64,000 nucleotides of DNA, taken from contig JAQXCN010000037.1 of the NCBI GenBank assembly GCA_029251865.1, forward strand, positions 1 to 64,000. The letters run 5' to 3'. How positions within the stretch are numbered: the stretch's first letter is position 1; every line of letters begins with the position of its first letter. Positions 26,134-35,009 of the stretch are shown here, piece by piece. Under the pieces are notes generated by a model. It worked only from the letters and a program-made list of their open reading frames with translations. It had not been told where the DNA came from and did no database searches. This DNA comes from Crocinitomicaceae bacterium. Its GTDB lineage: Bacteria; Bacteroidota; Bacteroidia; Flavobacteriales_D; Crocinitomicaceae. A program made the position numbers and the translations under genes.

Positions 26134-28317
26134 ATGAGTACCTATAACTTAAAGGAATCTCTAAGAAGTTATTTTGGTTTCGATAAATTCAAAGGAAGTC
26201 AAGAAGAGATTATTGAAAATCTACTTGACAAACAAAACACCTTTGTAATCATGCCTACAGGTGGTGGTAAATCACTTTGTTATCAACTTCCATCATTCCT
26301 ATTACCCGGCACATCTGTTATTGTATCACCGCTAATAGCGCTGATGAAAAACCAAGTTGATGCCATACGAAGCTTAACCAATAACGAAAGTGTCGCTCAC
26401 TTTATGAATTCATCCTTAAGTAAGACCGAAATTCAAAAAGTAAAAGCTGATATTCGAGAGGGCAAGACCAAAATGCTTTATGTGGCTCCGGAGTCCTTGA
26501 CCAAAAAGGACAATATAGATTTCTTAACTTCCGTTGAAATTTCCTTTTTTGCAATTGATGAAGCACATTGTATATCTGAATGGGGACACGATTTCCGGCC
26601 GGAGTATAGGAGATTAAGAGAGATTTTTGAGAAGATATCCAAGGTTCCCATTATTGCTTTGACGGCAACGGCGACGCCAAAGGTGCAACATGATATCCAG
26701 AAAAACCTGAATATGCTAGATGCAGTGGTATACAAAACGTCTTTTAATCGAGATAATTTATATTATGAGATACGGCCGAAAAAAGATGTCGAAAAACAAA
26801 TTATTAGGTACATCAAAAGTCGCGAAGGTGAAAGCGGTATTGTATATTGTCTAAGCCGTAAGAAAGTTGAACAAATAGCGGAGTTATTGCAAATAAATGG
26901 AATCAATGCGCTTCCTTATCATGCGGGTTTGGAAGGGAACGTTCGTGCCAAGCATCAAGATATGTTTCTGATGGAAGATGCTGATGTTATTGTGGCAACC
27001 ATTGCATTCGGAATGGGGATAGATAAACCAGATGTGCGCTATGTAATTCATCATGATATTTCAAAATCTTTGGAGAGTTATTATCAAGAGACCGGCAGGG
27101 CAGGACGAGATGGCGGTGTAGGTGAATGTCTTGCGTTTTACAGTTATAAAGATATCGAGAAGCTTGAGAAATTTCTTCAAGGTAAACCGGTGACTGAACA
27201 AGAAATCGGAAGACAGCTGCTAAATGAGATTGTTTCATATTCGGAAACATCTGTTTGTAGAAGAAAATTTATTTTACATTATTTCGGAGAAGTCTTTGAT
27301 GAAACGGGTTGTAATGAAAAATGTGACAATTGTAAACATCCACGAGACCGAATTGAAGGTAAGACACATGTCAAACTGCTTTTAGAGGCAGTTTTGTCCT
27401 TAGACGAAACACAAAAAGCCAAACATATTTGTTCTTTTCTATCGGGTTCAATTACACCTGATATGACAGCATACAAACATGATCGGCTATCAAACTTTGG
27501 TTCCGGAAAGGACAAAGATGAACATTTCTGGAATGCGGTATTAAGACAAGCAACCGTTGCGGGTCTGCTTACGAAAGATATTGAAACCTTTGGTGTGCTA
27601 AGGTTGACAGATGCAGGTCATGCATTTATTGAATCTCCTAGTTCTTTTATACTACTTAAGGAGCATGACTTTTCAAACACAGACGATACTGAATCTATCG
27701 TTAGTGGAGGTGCAAAAGGTGCTGCATTTGATGAGGTGTTATATCAACTTTTACTTGACCTTCGTAAATCATTATCAAAAGAACGAAATATTCCGCCATT
27801 TGTCATTTTTCAGGAACCGTCATTGAAGGATATGTCTTTTCAGTATCCTGTGACGATTGAAGAATTGACGAATATTCAAGGTGTTGGAAATGGAAAAGCA
27901 CAGCGATATGGCGCCCCATTTATAGCCTACATCGCAGATTATGTCGATAAGAACGATATCGAAAGACCGCAGGATATCATGGTGAAGACACTTGTTAATA
28001 AATCTCAGTTAAAAGTTCAGCTTATACAGAATATCGATCGTAAATTACCCTTAGAGGACATTGCTCAATCCCAAGGTAAGACGTTTGATGATCTTCTTGT
28101 GGAGATAGAAACTGTCGTTTCTTCTGGAACACGCGTAAACATTAATTATTATTTGAACGATGTCTTGGATGAGGACAGTCAGGATGAAGTTTTTGATTAT
28201 TTTAATGAGGCCGAAACAGATGATATCATTGATGCTTATAAAGAATTCGACGGTTTATATACTGAAGAAGAGTTGCGATTGATGCGTATACGTTTTATGA
28301 GTGAAGTTGCTAATTAA
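26134..28317 (+). CDS. recQ: ATP-dependent DNA helicase RecQ
   Basis: A 727-residue 3'-5' superfamily 2 helicase. Walker A is 'MPTGGGKSLCYQLP' (K46), the DEAH box 'AIDEAHCISEWGHDF' lies near residue 145, and motif VI 'QETGRAGRDGG' follows. The zinc-binding module has 'CRRKFILHYFGE', 'GCNEKCDNC' (RecQ-type four Cys), then the winged helix and an HRDC-like segment ('IEELTNIQGVGNGKAQRYG', about 570-610). The C-terminal ~100 residues are acidic ('EDSQDEVFDYFNEAE'). Upstream spacing of 97 bp suggests its own promoter. It acts in recombination and repair, like mutL at 14-16 kb. Confidence 0.97.
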   Translation: MSTYNLKESLRSYFGFDKFKGSQEEIIENLLDKQNTFVIMPTGGGKSLCYQLPSFLLPGTSVIVSPLIALMKNQVDAIRSLTNNESVAHFMNSSLSKTEIQKVKADIREGKTKMLYVAPESLTKKDNIDFLTSVEISFFAIDEAHCISEWGHDFRPEYRRLREIFEKISKVPIIALTATATPKVQHDIQKNLNMLDAVVYKTSFNRDNLYYEIRPKKDVEKQIIRYIKSREGESGIVYCLSRKKVEQIAELLQINGINALPYHAGLEGNVRAKHQDMFLMEDADVIVATIAFGMGIDKPDVRYVIHHDISKSLESYYQETGRAGRDGGVGECLAFYSYKDIEKLEKFLQGKPVTEQEIGRQLLNEIVSYSETSVCRRKFILHYFGEVFDETGCNEKCDNCKHPRDRIEGKTHVKLLLEAVLSLDETQKAKHICSFLSGSITPDMTAYKHDRLSNFGSGKDKDEHFWNAVLRQATVAGLLTKDIETFGVLRLTDAGHAFIESPSSFILLKEHDFSNTDDTESIVSGGAKGAAFDEVLYQLLLDLRKSLSKERNIPPFVIFQEPSLKDMSFQYPVTIEELTNIQGVGNGKAQRYGAPFIAYIADYVDKNDIERPQDIMVKTLVNKSQLKVQLIQNIDRKLPLEDIAQSQGKTFDDLLVEIETVVSSGTRVNINYYLNDVLDEDSQDEVFDYFNEAETDDIIDAYKEFDGLYTEEELRLMRIRFMSEVAN

Positions 28318-28329
28318 ACCCGCTAATTC

Positions 28330-30240
28330 TTATAATTCCAAGGCTTGCTCAATTGAATTACTGGAAACTGCATGGTAATTTGATTTGAATAATAGGAACC
28401 AATCTACAGCATTTTTCTTAGAGTGATCATATTTATACATTTTGGCATATAATGGAAGGATGAATTTTCGGCGGCCAACTTTTTCTAGAAAACTTTTTAG
28501 AGCGGGGTAGGCGGTCTCGTAATTGGTGCTGATTGCTTTTAAAAACCATTCAAATTGAATTTCTGCATTCGTCCAAGTCGTGAATGAAAGTTCATCATCT
28601 AATAAGGCCATCTGTGCGAAAGTCAGATCTTCTGGAAGGTTCCTTATAAATGTAAGCCACTCTTGTACTGAGTATTGCGTCCGTTTAAAAGCTTTTTCTT
28701 TGTTTTTCGACTCATTGTGTATTAAGAAAATATTTTCGCCTTTAGCGAAGCGATATGCCATCTCCTCCATATGTTGAAAGCTATTTGATTTTATTCTCAG
28801 ACAGTTTTCTGGAATTCCTTTACCGTAAATCCACTCGTCATAATTAAAACTAAAATTATATTTTTCGAGTAATTCCTTATTTAGATACCTTATGAAATCT
28901 TCAGTGCTCACTGATGTGAACTTAAAATGATTGAAATAGTCTTCGAGGAAATTGTCCATTTTTCCCCTTCCTACCACAGATTCGATAGTCTTCAGGAAAA
29001 AAGCCCCTTTTACGTATGCTACATCTGTCATGCCATCGTCAGGGTTTCTTTTATTTAGATCCAAAAATAAATGGCCATCTTCTGGATGAGTACTGGATGC
29101 AATCCGCTCCATTTCTTCTTCAAGTTCAAAAAATTCTACGAGTGCCAAATTATCTGCACCTTTTTTGCCGATAATTTCTTCCATGATTCTGTTTTCGAAA
29201 TAAACAGTAAATCCTTCATTGAGCCAGAAATCATTCCATGTTTTATTGGTTACTAGGTTTCCTGACCAGGAATGCGCAAGCTCATGTGCAATTACGGAGA
29301 CTAAACTTCTGTCCCCGGCGAGAAGCGTTGGATTTGCAAAGGTTAATCTAGGGTTTTCCATACCTCCAAAAGGAAAAGAATACGGTAAAATGAGTAAATC
29401 ATATTGTTCCCAGGCATACCTGCCATAAAGTTTTTCAGCCGCATTCATCATGTCTGGTAAGTCCACAAATTCGTACATACTTGATGCTAATAGTTCTGGT
29501 TCACAATACACGCCGGTATTTTCACTAAGCTTACCATAAACAAGATCTCCTACGGCAAGCGCAATAAGATAGCAAGGAATAGGTTGTTGCATTTCGAAAT
29601 GATACTTACCCTGCTTATTCTTGTTTTGCGGATTAGTGGCGCTCATGACGGCCATTAAATCATTCGGGACGGTTAAGTCCGCGCTGTATGTAATTCTGTT
29701 CGAAGGAGCATCTTGAATGGGGATCCAAGTTCTTGTAAGTATTGCTTGACCCTGAGTATAAAGAAACGGTTTGTTTTTTGAACTTGTTAAGGATGAATCC
29801 AGCCAATCAAGAGCGTCTGAGTCTTCTGTAGTTTCATAGTAGATGTTGACATATTTGGTATCAGGTTCTATTTTTACATGAAGGGCTTGGCCAAGTATGG
29901 GGTCAATTTCTCCTTTTATTTCATGATTTGTTATTGATTCTTTAGTTTCAGTACCTAATGTTACTTTATTTATTTTTAGACTTTTAATGTCAAATTTAAC
30001 CTCTTGAAACCCTGGGTTATTTAAATGATGTCTTGCTACGCCTTTCAGTCGCTTATTTTGAAAGTCCACATTAAGATCTAAGTGTAAATGTGTGGTATGA
30101 ACCTCATCAATATTTGAGAAAGAATGGTTTTGTATTAATGATACATTCGTTTCCTTTTCATTCTTTTGATTGACCTCTGTTTGGCTGCATGCAGCAGATA
30201 AAACAAGAAGCAGCATATAGTATCCAATAACACGTTTCAT
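28330..30240 (-). CDS. M1 family aminopeptidase lipoprotein (leukotriene A4 hydrolase-like)
   Basis: A 636-residue zinc metallopeptidase. The exopeptidase motif 'GGMEN' is near residue 293, the zinc motif 'HELAHSW' near 317, and the distal zinc Glu is in 'LNEGFTVYFE' near 340. The N-terminus is hydrophobic and ends in a lipobox 'LSAACS', so the enzyme is probably anchored in the envelope and trims peptides outside the cytoplasm. The C-terminal ~150 residues are helical, as in LTA4H. It is last in the purB operon, 6 bp after a secreted protein of unknown function. Confidence 0.94.
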   Translation of the reverse strand: MKRVIGYYMLLLVLSAACSQTEVNQKNEKETNVSLIQNHSFSNIDEVHTTHLHLDLNVDFQNKRLKGVARHHLNNPGFQEVKFDIKSLKINKVTLGTETKESITNHEIKGEIDPILGQALHVKIEPDTKYVNIYYETTEDSDALDWLDSSLTSSKNKPFLYTQGQAILTRTWIPIQDAPSNRITYSADLTVPNDLMAVMSATNPQNKNKQGKYHFEMQQPIPCYLIALAVGDLVYGKLSENTGVYCEPELLASSMYEFVDLPDMMNAAEKLYGRYAWEQYDLLILPYSFPFGGMENPRLTFANPTLLAGDRSLVSVIAHELAHSWSGNLVTNKTWNDFWLNEGFTVYFENRIMEEIIGKKGADNLALVEFFELEEEMERIASSTHPEDGHLFLDLNKRNPDDGMTDVAYVKGAFFLKTIESVVGRGKMDNFLEDYFNHFKFTSVSTEDFIRYLNKELLEKYNFSFNYDEWIYGKGIPENCLRIKSNSFQHMEEMAYRFAKGENIFLIHNESKNKEKAFKRTQYSVQEWLTFIRNLPEDLTFAQMALLDDELSFTTWTNAEIQFEWFLKAISTNYETAYPALKSFLEKVGRRKFILPLYAKMYKYDHSKKNAVDWFLLFKSNYHAVSSNSIEQALEL

Positions 30241-30246
30241 GTCAGT

Positions 30247-31854
30247 TTATTTAATGAATTTGAGAATCCCAAAGCGTTCCTTTCCTCCGAGTAAGGCATA
30301 TAGTAGAAGGTTATTTGTTTCCGGATCCAACTTGAACATCTTCGGTACGACAATTGATTTTAGATCCTTTCTTGAAAACAACATGCTTCTTGACTTCATT
30401 CCAGATTCGATATCAATTTCTGTAATGGCAGCAACATTTTTTCTTCTTGATAGATTGAAAGAATAGCAGCTACCGTCAGTTTTGATGAATTTACCGTTGT
30501 CATTATAATTCTTGAGGTTATCATTAAAAATGAAGAAGAGTTTTTTTCCATTTGTAAATGAGCTGTAAGAGGAAAAAGGCCCACCATCGTTTGTAGAAAT
30601 TTGGGATTTATTGATTTTTTTTTGCCATTCAAATGAGGCGTTATTGCCGATTTTGAAGGCTATGATGTCGTCATAATAGTAGTAATATATAGTAGATGTA
30701 AGTCCTGTTCTGCTATCATAGCTGCTACGTTCTGAGATATAGTATTGTTCTATAGAACCAACGATACCACCATCGTCTAGCATGAAAATGTCTCTAATTT
30801 TATAGTTATACAATTCTTGGGCGCGCTTTTTATTTCTTTTTGATCGAAAAGTACTTTTAACATTGAAATTCATATTGATGAAGTCTGTTCTAAAAGGGAT
30901 AAAGCCCTTGAATAAAATAGAGTCCATACTCATGTCAATGCGAATAATAAAAACCCCTTCAACCTTATGGTTTCTTCTGTTTTCTTCTGGGTCACTGTTT
31001 CCGTAAATGCCTGAGAGGGTAAAGTCTCCTTCATCGTTCGAGGACATTGAGATATCATCAATACGTTTATTATCTAAAATTAACGAAAACTCAACGAGCT
31101 CATTATCTCTTATTTTGTAGACATGCAGAGCTTTGAAGTTGTCATAGGATTTGGTAAAAAGTTTGTCGTTAGGGCGTTTATGTTCGGTGACTCCAATAAA
31201 AAAGTCTCCATTACCGGAAATGTGGTATTCATTAATACTTGTCAAGTTTCCGTTGAGGGGGATTTTATAATCTCCATGATGAATGTCATTTAATTGATTG
31301 TCGAGTATCACATATCCATAAGAGTCACTAATCGTTTTTCTACCTGGGATTTCCCAAATGATGCCGATATAATTGTTGTTTTGAGCAGTGATGATTTTAA
31401 AGTTAGCTTTTGCATTTAGCTTGGGATTGTTATAGGATGCAACCTTCACGCTTGACCCATCGGGCTTTAGGTCCTGGCTGTAGGGTTGTGCAAATAAAAC
31501 GAGACTTCCATCTACTTTGTCTGAAAGAAAAATGTAAAGTTGATTGTCAATGTAGTGTGCGGTTTCAAAATTCGCAATCCCTGCGGCGGCTACTTGCTTT
31601 ATTCGGGACTGATTCGTCTGTACGAGATTGTTGTGATCCACGATTCGGTATGTACCAAATGCGCGTCCACCTGACCAACGTAACGAATAGAAAGACTTGT
31701 CTTGTTTGGGTAGTATTTCTAGTAAGGAGCCTGGGGATTTGGTCATTTCGCCCCACGCTAATTCAAAGCTATTATTCTCGTATATGTTTTGAGATAACAT
31801 GCTATTATTTAGCATATTAATACATATTATAAGAATAATAGATTTATATAACAT
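30247..31854 (-). CDS. Secreted protein of unknown function
   Basis: A 535-residue protein with an N-terminal signal peptide ending near 'NSMLSQ' (about residue 21). The rest is beta-rich, with recurring blocks such as 'KQDKSFYSLRWSGGRAFGTYRIVD', 'ISGNGDFFIGVTEHK' and 'GSYGYVILDNQLND'-like strands that suggest a beta-propeller. No catalytic motif, lipobox or sorting domain is seen. It is sandwiched between purB (2-bp gap) and the M1 aminopeptidase (6-bp gap), so it is expressed with both. I do not recognise the family. Confidence 0.72.
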   Translation of the reverse strand: MLYKSIILIICINMLNNSMLSQNIYENNSFELAWGEMTKSPGSLLEILPKQDKSFYSLRWSGGRAFGTYRIVDHNNLVQTNQSRIKQVAAAGIANFETAHYIDNQLYIFLSDKVDGSLVLFAQPYSQDLKPDGSSVKVASYNNPKLNAKANFKIITAQNNNYIGIIWEIPGRKTISDSYGYVILDNQLNDIHHGDYKIPLNGNLTSINEYHISGNGDFFIGVTEHKRPNDKLFTKSYDNFKALHVYKIRDNELVEFSLILDNKRIDDISMSSNDEGDFTLSGIYGNSDPEENRRNHKVEGVFIIRIDMSMDSILFKGFIPFRTDFINMNFNVKSTFRSKRNKKRAQELYNYKIRDIFMLDDGGIVGSIEQYYISERSSYDSRTGLTSTIYYYYYDDIIAFKIGNNASFEWQKKINKSQISTNDGGPFSSYSSFTNGKKLFFIFNDNLKNYNDNGKFIKTDGSCYSFNLSRRKNVAAITEIDIESGMKSRSMLFSRKDLKSIVVPKMFKLDPETNNLLLYALLGGKERFGILKFIK

Positions 31855-31856
31855 AT

Positions 31857-33215
31857 TTACTTACCTACCAATTGTATACCAAGATACGTCGTAGGTTCAA
31901 TTCTTTTTAATTCTTCTTTTAATTCCTGAGATACTTCAAGTGTATCAATGAATGCGTGGACAGAAGATTTGGTTACCTTGTCATGGGTTCGTGTAAGGCC
32001 TTTGAGTGCCTCATAAGGTTTTTCAAAACCTTCACGTCTAAGTACGGTTTGAATAGCTTCAGCCACGACAGCCCAATTGTTTTCTAGCTCCAAAGCAATT
32101 GCTTGTTCATTTAATACAAGTTTCCCTAATCCCTTAAGCGTTGATTGAAAGGCGATTATAGAGTGGGCTAAGGGAACACCAATTGTTCTTAGGACTGTAG
32201 AATCTGTTAAATCTCTTTGAAGTCTTGAAAGTGGGAGTTTTGCAGCCAAATGTTCATACAGCGCATTCGCAATACCGAGGTTACCTTCAGAGTTTTCAAA
32301 ATCAATCGGATTAACTTTATGCGGCATAGCAGAAGATCCAATTTCACCTGCTTTCAGCTTTTGCTTAAAATAGTCCATTGAAACATAGGTCCATATATCA
32401 CGGTCCATATCAATCAGTATGGTGTTGATGCGCTTTAACGCGTCAAACAAGCCTGCTGTGTGGTCGTAATGTTCAATTTGTGTTGTGGTTTGACTTCTGT
32501 GTACGCCCAGAACAGTGTTAACGAAGTGATTTGAAAAGTTAACCCAGTCAATACTAGGATAGGCAACATGATGTGCATTGAAATTACCTGTTGCGCCTCC
32601 AAATTTTGCCGAGAATGGTACGGCAGTTAAGGTGTTTCTTTGTATCTCAAGTCGTTCACGAAAAACTTTAAATTCTTTACCTAGTCTTGTTGGCGAAGCA
32701 GCTTGACCATGGGTTCTAGCTAACATGGGAATATCTTTCCAATCGTTTTCGAGCACTTGAATTGAAGCAATTAACTCGTCCAGTAAAGGTAAGTAGACCG
32801 CTTGAATGCCTTTCTTCAAAGAGAGCGGAACAGCCGTGTTATTTATGTCTTGCGACGTAAGGCCAAAGTGAATAAATTCGAGATATTGCTCAAGACCCAA
32901 TTCCGACATCTTCGCCTTCAAAAAGTATTCCACGGCCTTCACATCATGATTCGTTGTTTTCTCAGTTTCCTTGATCCAAAGGGCATCAGTCTCTGAAAAG
33001 TTGCGGTATAAATCACGCAATGGTTCGGCTTTCGCTTTGGGAAAATCTTTTAGAGAAGGAAGAGGTATTTCAGTCAATGCAAGAAAGTACTCAACCTCAA
33101 CAAGAACTCTATAGCGAATCAGGCCGTATTCTGAAAAATACGCCTGAAGTGCTTTGGTTTTTGAATGGTATCTTCCATCCACTGGAGATATTGCCGTTAA
33201 AGGAGTGTTGTTCAT
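31857..33215 (-). CDS. purB: Adenylosuccinate lyase
   Basis: A 452-residue fumarase/aspartase-superfamily enzyme acting twice in purine synthesis (SAICAR to AICAR, and adenylosuccinate to AMP). The signature loop 'GSSAMPHKVNPIDFE' lies near residue 298; 'SPVDGRY' at the start and 'TTNHDVKAVE' place it with E. coli-type PurB. The start is ATG at 33215 ('MNNTPLTAISP'): an in-frame Met 22 codons earlier would run through the promoter region. A -7 box lies 14 bp upstream. First gene of an operon with a secreted protein and an M1 aminopeptidase. Confidence 0.97.
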   Translation of the reverse strand: MNNTPLTAISPVDGRYHSKTKALQAYFSEYGLIRYRVLVEVEYFLALTEIPLPSLKDFPKAKAEPLRDLYRNFSETDALWIKETEKTTNHDVKAVEYFLKAKMSELGLEQYLEFIHFGLTSQDINNTAVPLSLKKGIQAVYLPLLDELIASIQVLENDWKDIPMLARTHGQAASPTRLGKEFKVFRERLEIQRNTLTAVPFSAKFGGATGNFNAHHVAYPSIDWVNFSNHFVNTVLGVHRSQTTTQIEHYDHTAGLFDALKRINTILIDMDRDIWTYVSMDYFKQKLKAGEIGSSAMPHKVNPIDFENSEGNLGIANALYEHLAAKLPLSRLQRDLTDSTVLRTIGVPLAHSIIAFQSTLKGLGKLVLNEQAIALELENNWAVVAEAIQTVLRREGFEKPYEALKGLTRTHDKVTKSSVHAFIDTLEVSQELKEELKRIEPTTYLGIQLVGK

Positions 33216-33229
33216 AGGATTGTAAAAAA

Positions 33230-33237
33230 CAAAGATA
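33230..33237 (-). promoter_or_regulatory. -7 box upstream of purB
   Basis: On the minus strand this reads TATCTTTG, a full match to TAnnTTTG, ending 14 bp before the purB ATG at 33215. It supports 33215 rather than 33281 as the start. Confidence 0.5.
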
Positions 33238-33318
33238 ATGCTTCCTATTGTATTTTGGGAATGTTTCTTGCGCTTAAACAAAACTTAATTCGGGTGGTTT
33301 TATGACAAATGGTTTCGG

Positions 33319-33326
33319 TAAATTTG
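33319..33326 (+). promoter_or_regulatory. -7 box upstream of ctaA, near-leaderless
   Basis: TAAATTTG ends only 4 bp before the ATG at 33331. If it is the -7 element, transcription would start at or next to the A of the start codon, giving a leaderless message. Confidence 0.42.
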
Positions 33327-33330
33327 AAGT

Positions 33331-34356
33331 ATGACTTTTTCTAAACGTTTTATTCGTTTCAACTGGATAGTTTTAATACTCATCTACCTTGTGGTGATTG
33401 CAGGTAGTTTTGTTAGAATTACGGGGAGTGGAATGGGATGTCCAGATTGGCCTAAATGCTTCGGAGAGTGGATTCCTCCCACTAATGCCGAGGCGCTTCC
33501 TGATAATTATCGCGAAGCTTACCTTGAAAAAAGAACCAAGAAGGTTGATAAGTTTACAAGATTGCTGAAAACAATTGGAATGGAAAAAACTTCTAATGTT
33601 TTGCAAAATGATCCTTCTGTTTATGAAGAAGAGCCTTTTAACGCCCAAAAAACATGGATTGAGTATGTGAATCGTTTATTTGGTTTTCTTGCGGGAAATG
33701 CAATGTTATTGGTATTCTTATGGATGTTATTTGCCTACAGAAAATCAAAACTTTTGTGGGTAAGTGCGCTCAATCTTGTTTTAATGGCATTTCAAGCTTG
33801 GTTTGGTTCAATTGTAGTGGCGACGAACCTTGTCCCTTGGACGATTACCATACATATGTTCATGGCGCTTTTGATAATCGGTATCCAAATTTACTTTACC
33901 ATTGTTGCTTCCGGAAAGGAGCTCGTTTTTCAAAGGTTTAGTATTCCAAATTGGATGCTTGTAATGTTATGGATAGTTTTTGTGATTACCTTTTACCAAA
34001 TGTTTCTCGGTACTCAGGTTCGGGAAGGTATTGATCTATTGATTAAAAAAGGAGTTGGTCAAGAGGCATGGACAGAAGGTGTTGGGCTTCCGTTTTACAT
34101 CCATCGCAGCTTTTCATGGCTTGTTTTGGTTTTACTTTGCGTAATCTTTTGGTTCAATGAAAAAGGACAGCGTCTAGGTGCTATTCGCCTTTCATTCGTT
34201 GTGCTAGCAATGGAGTTGTTCTCAGGTGTATTGTTGGCTCACGTTGATATGCCTGGGCTCGTTAGAACGGCGCATTTGTTATTTGCTTCAGTGCTCTTCG
34301 GCGTATTGTGTTGGTTTTTGTTTCAAGCGAAGGCCAAAAAAGCTCAAGTACCTTAA
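33331..34356 (+). CDS. ctaA: Heme A synthase (COX15/CtaA family)
   Basis: A 341-residue integral membrane protein converting heme O to heme A for cytochrome oxidase. The N-terminal 'AGSFVRITGSGMGCPDWPKCFGEW' block and repeated His-containing helices ('IHMFMALLIIG', 'IHRSFSWLVLVLL', 'RTAHLLFASVLFG') are characteristic of COX15, with about eight spans. A hydrophilic loop at about 60-110 is typical of Bacteroidota members. The DUF2834 gene follows 17 bp downstream. The presence of heme A synthase implies aerobic respiration with an aa3- or caa3-type oxidase. Confidence 0.95.
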   Translation: MTFSKRFIRFNWIVLILIYLVVIAGSFVRITGSGMGCPDWPKCFGEWIPPTNAEALPDNYREAYLEKRTKKVDKFTRLLKTIGMEKTSNVLQNDPSVYEEEPFNAQKTWIEYVNRLFGFLAGNAMLLVFLWMLFAYRKSKLLWVSALNLVLMAFQAWFGSIVVATNLVPWTITIHMFMALLIIGIQIYFTIVASGKELVFQRFSIPNWMLVMLWIVFVITFYQMFLGTQVREGIDLLIKKGVGQEAWTEGVGLPFYIHRSFSWLVLVLLCVIFWFNEKGQRLGAIRLSFVVLAMELFSGVLLAHVDMPGLVRTAHLLFASVLFGVLCWFLFQAKAKKAQVP

Positions 34357-34373
34357 ATTTTAATTCATGAATT

Positions 34374-34679
34374 ATGAAAAAAGTATATCTCATTTTGTGT
34401 ATTCTCGGAATCGTTTTGCCTTATTACCATCTAATTAATTTTCTGATTGAGAACAAGGGAAGTATGGATGGTTTCTTTGCCCAGCTCTTTGCGACGCATC
34501 CTATGGCTATGATTTCAATGGATATTACCGTTGCAGCGAGTGCTTTTTCAGTCTTTCTCATTCACAAATGGAGAACTAAGAAGTTAAATATCGCTAAGTA
34601 TATCGTCTGTTTATTCATGGTAGGATTTTCTCTTGCATTACCGTTGTATTTGTACGACAATTTCGGAAAAGAAGATTAG
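34374..34679 (+). CDS. DUF2834 membrane protein
   Basis: A 101-residue protein with three hydrophobic spans (about 4-22, 42-62 and 74-95) and the family start 'KKVYLILCILGIVLPYYHLINF'. Length and pattern fit DUF2834. It follows ctaA by 17 bp and is probably cotranscribed with it, which hints at a role near the respiratory chain, though no function is known. The start is a plain ATG. Confidence 0.85.
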   Translation: MKKVYLILCILGIVLPYYHLINFLIENKGSMDGFFAQLFATHPMAMISMDITVAASAFSVFLIHKWRTKKLNIAKYIVCLFMVGFSLALPLYLYDNFGKED

Positions 34680-34698
34680 TATTAAATGAATATTTTAT

Positions 34699-34706
34699 TA
34701 TTTTTG
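34699..34706 (+). promoter_or_regulatory. -7 box upstream of the tRNA
   Basis: TATTTTTG fits TAnnTTTG and ends 25 bp before the first base of the mature tRNA, consistent with a short 5' leader removed by RNase P. Confidence 0.5.
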
Positions 34707-34731
34707 CACCCTTGATGATGGTTTTCCATCG

Positions 34732-34805
34732 GGTCCTATAGCTCAGTTGGTTAGAGCACCTGACTCATAATCAGGGGGTCCAAGGTTCGAGCCCTTGTGG
34801 GACCA
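34732..34805 (+). tRNA. tRNA with CAT anticodon (Met, or lysidine-type Ile2)
   Basis: A 74-nt cloverleaf folds completely: acceptor stem GGTCCTA/TGGGACC, D-arm GCTC...GAGC, anticodon stem CCTGA/TCAGG with loop CTCATAA (anticodon CAT at 34766-34768), T-arm CAAGG/CCTTG with TTCGAGC loop, and discriminator A. No CCA is encoded. CAT is shared by initiator Met, elongator Met and tRNA-Ile2. The initiator is unlikely, since pair 1-72 is G-C and there are no three G-C pairs in the anticodon stem. C4-G69 and C5-G68 are the acceptor pairs known to matter to E. coli TilS, which favours Ile2, but Met cannot be excluded by eye. The 330 bp between the DUF2834 and protease genes hold only this tRNA, its -7 box and a hairpin. 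Confidence 0.95.
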
Positions 34806-34810
34806 CTCCT

Positions 34811-34850
34811 AAAACCCTTTACTAGGAATAGTTCAGGGTTTTTTCTTTTT
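34811..34850 (+). terminator. Probable terminator after the tRNA
   Basis: AAAACCCT (34811-34818) can pair with AGGGTTTT (34835-34842) across a 16-nt loop and runs into a pyrimidine-rich T tract. The stem is perfect but the loop is large. Confidence 0.6.
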
Positions 34851-35009
34851 CTTTTTTTGAATCATGTAAAGCTTTATAAGGACATGTGTAATGTGTATAT
34901 TTTGAATTAGTAATAACACATTTATCAAAGAGATTAGTTTTAAATTGACTCCTTGTTTTTTTGTCTAAGTCAAAGATTTTCAGGATTTTTAGGTCTAAAT
35001 TTTTCCTAA

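Noticed and set aside
31410-31820. 136-codon open frame antisense to the secreted protein of unknown function
   Set aside because: Cys/Arg-rich shadow without any domain; the minus-strand frame has a signal peptide and operon spacing.
33216-33281. 22-codon extension of purB
   Set aside because: It covers the -7 box at 33230-33237, and the family begins at 'MNNTPLTAISP'.
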